From the NCBI GenBank assembly GCA_963783945.1, contig CAWAPS010000002.1, positions 868,001 to 932,000 on the forward strand: a stretch of 64,000 nucleotides of DNA, given 5' to 3'. The notes beneath the pieces are model-generated. The model ran no database searches. It saw only the letters and a program-made list of their open reading frames with translations, and was not told the DNA's origin. The translations under genes and the position numbers were made by a program. The stretch comes from CAWAPS01 sp963783945 (GTDB lineage Bacteria > Actinomycetota > Acidimicrobiia > Acidimicrobiales > Palsa-688). Of this stretch, positions 60,962-64,000 are shown one piece after another. How positions within the stretch are numbered: the first letter of the stretch is position 1; each line of letters starts with the position of its first letter.

Positions 60962-61401
60962 TGGAATCCTTCCGACTCTTAGCGTTGTCGCGAAGACCAC
61001 TTTGTCGCGGCCGGGGCAGGAGAGGGAAACCGACCAATGGGCCGGTTTAGGTGTTCAAGCGACGACGACGGGTTGTCGTGCAGGCTTCGGTGATGGTCCA
61101 CTGTTCATTTTGCCACGTTCACGGTAGGTAGGACGGTACGTATCAGGCGTACGGTCCGCAGGTTCCACGGCTCAGCCGGCCACGCAGGCTGCTGTTCCCC
61201 TAGACAAAAGTTGCCCTATTTACGATGTCACGATCTCACGACCTTTCGCGAACAGGATCTCGTCGGTCTGGTGGCGGCCCTCCGACGGGTCGACCCGGCC
61301 CCGGCGTGACCGTGAGAGACGTGTTCCTTGCCGTCAGGGCGCTCGATGAACCGACTGACTATACGCGATGGGCCGCGAAGCTCGACGGCAACGGCGAGGC
61401 G
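60962..61401. other. Intergenic region upstream of MFS gene
   Basis: These 440 bases hold the promoter region of the MFS gene. Plus-strand frames starting at 61225 overlap the small minus-strand gene at 61402 and look like its shadow. No repeats or RNA gene are supported. Confidence 0.4.
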
Positions 61402-61614
61402 TTACCGTTGCCGTTGTTCGACCGGCCGCACTTCGAGCAATTCCAGGCCGAGGCCCCAGACGCGTTCGAGGACGCCGCCGAGGGCAGCCTCATCGACCTG
61501 TCGGTTCGCAGAGTGGTATGGCCTACCTGCACGATGACGTCGAATCCTCAAAAGCGGGACGATGGCCGGGACCGCCTCACCATCGAAGGTGACCTCATAT
61601 GTCCTCCGGGACAT
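61402..61614 (-). pseudogene. Small conserved actinobacterial protein with two compensating frameshifts
   Basis: The frame begins MSRRTYEVTFDGEAVPAIVP and ends VDEAALGGVLERVWGLGLEL then LEVRPVEQ, a pattern of short proteins that end in DxxALxGxLxRIxxLGLELLxVR. The middle 17 residues (RIRRHRAGRPYHSANRQ) are out of character. In a shifted frame the same bases read FDVIVQVGHTTLRTDRS, which fits the expected second strand. One base lost and one gained would explain it. The protein may still be made, with an altered middle. Confidence 0.45.
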
Positions 61615-61794
61615 CAACTACGGTCAGGGTCGGAGCCATCACGCCTTCACCCCCCACAGCTTTCGGGCCGCTGTGACTCGCGTCGTCACCTTCACCGGGT
61701 GAACTAGGTTCTGCACCGCAGGCATGTCGCTAGCGTGCGGCCGGCGGGGATGGTTCAACCAGCACGGTCGGCAAAGGTTGGAGGGCAACCGAAG

Positions 61795-64000
61795 ATGGTG
61801 GGTAGGAAGGGAAACGACGGGCTCGGTCTTCGCAGCCCGCGGTTTCGGCCTTCCAAGTTCCATATTCCCAGCGCACCATCCCGCCTGGTGCGTAGGTCCA
61901 GGCTGCTCGACGCCCTGGACCGAGGACGAGGGGCCCGCCTCACCTTGGTGGTCGGCTCGCCCGGAGCGGGCAAGACCGCGCTTCTCGCCGACTGGTTGGC
62001 CGCCTACCCGGACCGACCAACGGCGTGGCTCAGCTGTGATCCCGCCGACGCCGAGCCGGTCCGGTTGGTGGCCGCCATGATCGAAACGCTCGGACGGGCC
62101 TTCCATCAACCTGAAATGGGAGAAGACGCCCGCCAACTTTTGAGCCTGGACGGAGAGGTGTCCGCCGATGTCATGGCCGCCCTGGCCGACGACCTTGACG
62201 AGCTAGACGGGCCTGGCGTGCTGGTGATCGACGATTTCCACCTAACCGGAGCGGCCGGGGCGGACACCGTGACCTTGTGGCTGGAGTGCCGGCCGGCCTC
62301 TCTGCAGCTGGTCCTGGCCAGCCGGACCGATCCCGGCCTTCGGCTTCACAGGATGAGAGCCAACGAAGAACTGGTCGAGTTGCGCGATCAGGATCTGTCG
62401 TTTTCTCCGGAGGAAACCAGAACGTTCCTCTCCGGGTTCGGTGTGAGTCTGAACGAGTGGGACCTCAATGTCGTCCACCAGCGCAGCGAGGGATGGATCG
62501 CGGGCCTGCAGATGGCAGCACTGTCGATCCAGCGCTCACCCGATGCCGTCAGCGCCGCCGGTCGAGTCGAGCTGCATCGCCACACCGTGGCCGGGTATTT
62601 TCTTGACGAGGTCCTCGACCGCCAACCTCCCGTGCTGGCCGAGTTTATGATGGCCACCTCGATCCTGGACGAACTGTCGGTGCCGGCATGCAACGCCCTG
62701 TGCGGCCAGGGGGCGGCCGCCTTCCTCCAGCAGCTCTACGGCGCCCACCTGTTCGTGACCCGGGTGGACGATGAGGGCCCCACGTATCGCTACCACCAGC
62801 TGATCAAGGAAGTCTTGCAGGCCCAGCTTCACCACAACGACCCGATGGGTGAGCGGCGCTTGCATGGGCGGGCCGCCCAATACCTGGCCGACGCCGGCCA
62901 GGTGGGCCCGGCAGCGCGGCACTTGCTGGCCGCCGGCGATGAACGCGGTGCCTTTCGGCTGATTCGAGAACGACTCATCCTCGACTTTGAGACCAACACC
63001 AGGATGCGCAGCGCCTTGGACCTCGACGAGATCCGGCCCGAGCTTTTCGCCGGCAGCCCCGACCTGCTGGTCGCCCTGGCCGCCGATCTGCAGTTGCGAG
63101 GAGGGTTCGAGCGCGGCCGGCGGGCTCTGGCGCTCGCCCAAACAGCCGATATCGATCCAGCCCAACAGCCGGAGCTGGCCGCGCAGCTGGCCACGGCCAA
63201 CATCATGTACTTGGTCATCACCGGTCAGCTGCGAGAGGCCCTGGCCCACCGGCAGTGGGCGCGAACCCTCGACATCGACGGTGGTGCCGTCGACCCCTGG
63301 CCCCGCGCCCTCGACGTCGCGTGCGCCTACTGCCACACCTACCTCGGTGAGTTCGACGCGGCCCGCGAACTGGTCGGCACGGTCGCCTCCGCTGCGTTGA
63401 GCCCTCCGCCCGTCACCGACGTGCTTTGCCCTGGCCTCAAGAGCCAGATCGCTTTCGGGGAGGGCGCGCTCAGCCAGGCCGACATCTTCGCCGCTGGCGC
63501 GATGGAGTCGAGCCGCCGGCTCGGCTTCGACCACCACTACTTCGCCTTCCCGGGCCTACGCACTGCGGCCCGGTTAGCCCTGGAGCGACGCCACCTGGAC
63601 GCCGCCGCCCGCCTGGTCGAACAGATCCTGGAACTGGTCAGCGGCGGCCGCCCCTACTTCGAGTACTTCGCCCAGCTGGATCGAGCCCGGATCTGGGCTG
63701 CGGCCGGCAACGTCGACGAAGCCCTGAGCTCGCTGCCGGCGGCGCGAACCGCGCTGAGATCCGATCACTCAGTGCTCTTCTCCCAGGCCGACGAGCTGGA
63801 AGCTGGCCTCCGGCTCGAACTGGGCGATCGGAACGGGGCTCTGAGGATGGCCGAAGAGCTGCCCGAAGACCGGCGCAGGGTCATCTCCGCGCTGATCGCG
63901 CTCGAGGGCCAACGACCATCGAACCGCCAGCGAGGCCTTGAGCACCGCTCCCCCCCAGGGCCCAACCATCCGCTCCGATCTGGAGCTGCGCCTACTACGA
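61795..64000 (+). CDS. LuxR/MalT-type (LAL) regulator, 3' end outside window, possible frameshift
   Basis: From ATG 61795 (GGAGGG upstream) the protein reads PSRLVRRSRLLDALDRGRG, LTLVVGSPGAGKTALLADWL with Walker A near residue 60, PTAWLSCDPADAEPVRLVAA, VLVIDDFHL (Walker B) and QLVLASRTDPGLRLHRMRAN, the signature of MalT/LAL ATPases. TPR-like repeats follow. Past the G run 63906-63908 the visible frame turns to QRPSNRQRG, while the neighbouring frame gives ANDHRTASEALSTAPPQG and IRSDLELRLL, as expected for the family, so a one-base indel is likely there. The LuxR DNA-binding end lies beyond the window. Confidence 0.8.
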   Translation, partial: MVGRKGNDGLGLRSPRFRPSKFHIPSAPSRLVRRSRLLDALDRGRGARLTLVVGSPGAGKTALLADWLAAYPDRPTAWLSCDPADAEPVRLVAAMIETLGRAFHQPEMGEDARQLLSLDGEVSADVMAALADDLDELDGPGVLVIDDFHLTGAAGADTVTLWLECRPASLQLVLASRTDPGLRLHRMRANEELVELRDQDLSFSPEETRTFLSGFGVSLNEWDLNVVHQRSEGWIAGLQMAALSIQRSPDAVSAAGRVELHRHTVAGYFLDEVLDRQPPVLAEFMMATSILDELSVPACNALCGQGAAAFLQQLYGAHLFVTRVDDEGPTYRYHQLIKEVLQAQLHHNDPMGERRLHGRAAQYLADAGQVGPAARHLLAAGDERGAFRLIRERLILDFETNTRMRSALDLDEIRPELFAGSPDLLVALAADLQLRGGFERGRRALALAQTADIDPAQQPELAAQLATANIMYLVITGQLREALAHRQWARTLDIDGGAVDPWPRALDVACAYCHTYLGEFDAARELVGTVASAALSPPPVTDVLCPGLKSQIAFGEGALSQADIFAAGAMESSRRLGFDHHYFAFPGLRTAARLALERRHLDAAARLVEQILELVSGGRPYFEYFAQLDRARIWAAAGNVDEALSSLPAARTALRSDHSVLFSQADELEAGLRLELGDRNGALRMAEELPEDRRRVISALIALEGQRPSNRQRGLEHRSPPGPNHPLRSGAAPTT

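Noticed and set aside
1..64000. Search for CRISPR arrays, prophage, defence clusters, rRNA or tRNA genes
   Set aside because: No regularly spaced repeats, phage structural genes, restriction or toxin-antitoxin pairs, or RNA gene signatures were found.

Overview
The window is high-GC DNA with frequent GTG starts, purine-rich ribosome binding sites and dense genes in short same-strand runs. It carries a maleylpyruvate-isomerase-like protein of the mycothiol type (21452-22015), a deazaflavin/F420-type nitroreductase (41345-41752), TetR, ArsR, MerR and large LuxR-type regulators, a Ski2-like helicase and a DyP peroxidase cluster. Together these suggest a soil or aquatic actinobacterium, probably not a well-studied genus. 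I see no rRNA, tRNA, CRISPR array, prophage or intact insertion sequence.

Layout. 1-3635: a divergent epimerase/TetR pair with two matching operator palindromes, small NTF2- and HicA-like proteins, a collapsed ECF sigma gene and an SDR. 3800-8550: a one-direction run with a membrane protein, a thiamine-diphosphate pyruvate oxidase, an M20 amidohydrolase and a metallo-beta-lactamase-fold hydrolase. 8697-15035: a tight six-gene run with two conserved unknowns, a DyP peroxidase, a catalase-like protein, a GMC oxidoreductase and a small membrane protein; it looks like a redox or lipid-peroxide pathway. 15056-24489: small enzymes and stress-type genes, including an ArsR/SRPBCC operon with a readable promoter and operators, a frameshifted amidohydrolase, a frameshifted enoyl-CoA hydratase and a YCII/ECF locus fused by deletion. 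24560-34238: a corrinoid-binding protein, a MOSC-ferredoxin reductase fusion, a FUSC exporter, a PRC-barrel protein, two dehydrogenases and a MerR regulator. 34239-35608: gene relics and a 90-bp MITE. 35609-42386: a DEAD-box helicase, a redoxin with in-frame UGA, a Ski2-like helicase, a deazaflavin enzyme and the second MITE copy. 42391-58950: catabolic enzymes (Baeyer-Villiger monooxygenase, GMC and zinc alcohol dehydrogenases), two ABC binding lipoproteins, and many relics including an ABC transporter and sensor kinase pair and a truncated LivH permease. 59264-64000: an MFS transporter and a LuxR/MalT-type regulator cut by the window edge.

Two things stand out. First, the redoxin at 37410-38495 has a single in-frame TGA exactly where the thioredoxin-type active-site cysteine is expected, followed by a hairpin that fits the bacterial SECIS pattern; it is a candidate selenoprotein. 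Second, the window is unusually rich in broken genes: about twenty relics, many made by clean internal deletions, plus two copies of an undescribed 90-bp palindromic element with TTA/TAA target duplications. Some single-base frameshifts lie in homopolymers and may be sequencing errors; the deletions cannot be explained that way.
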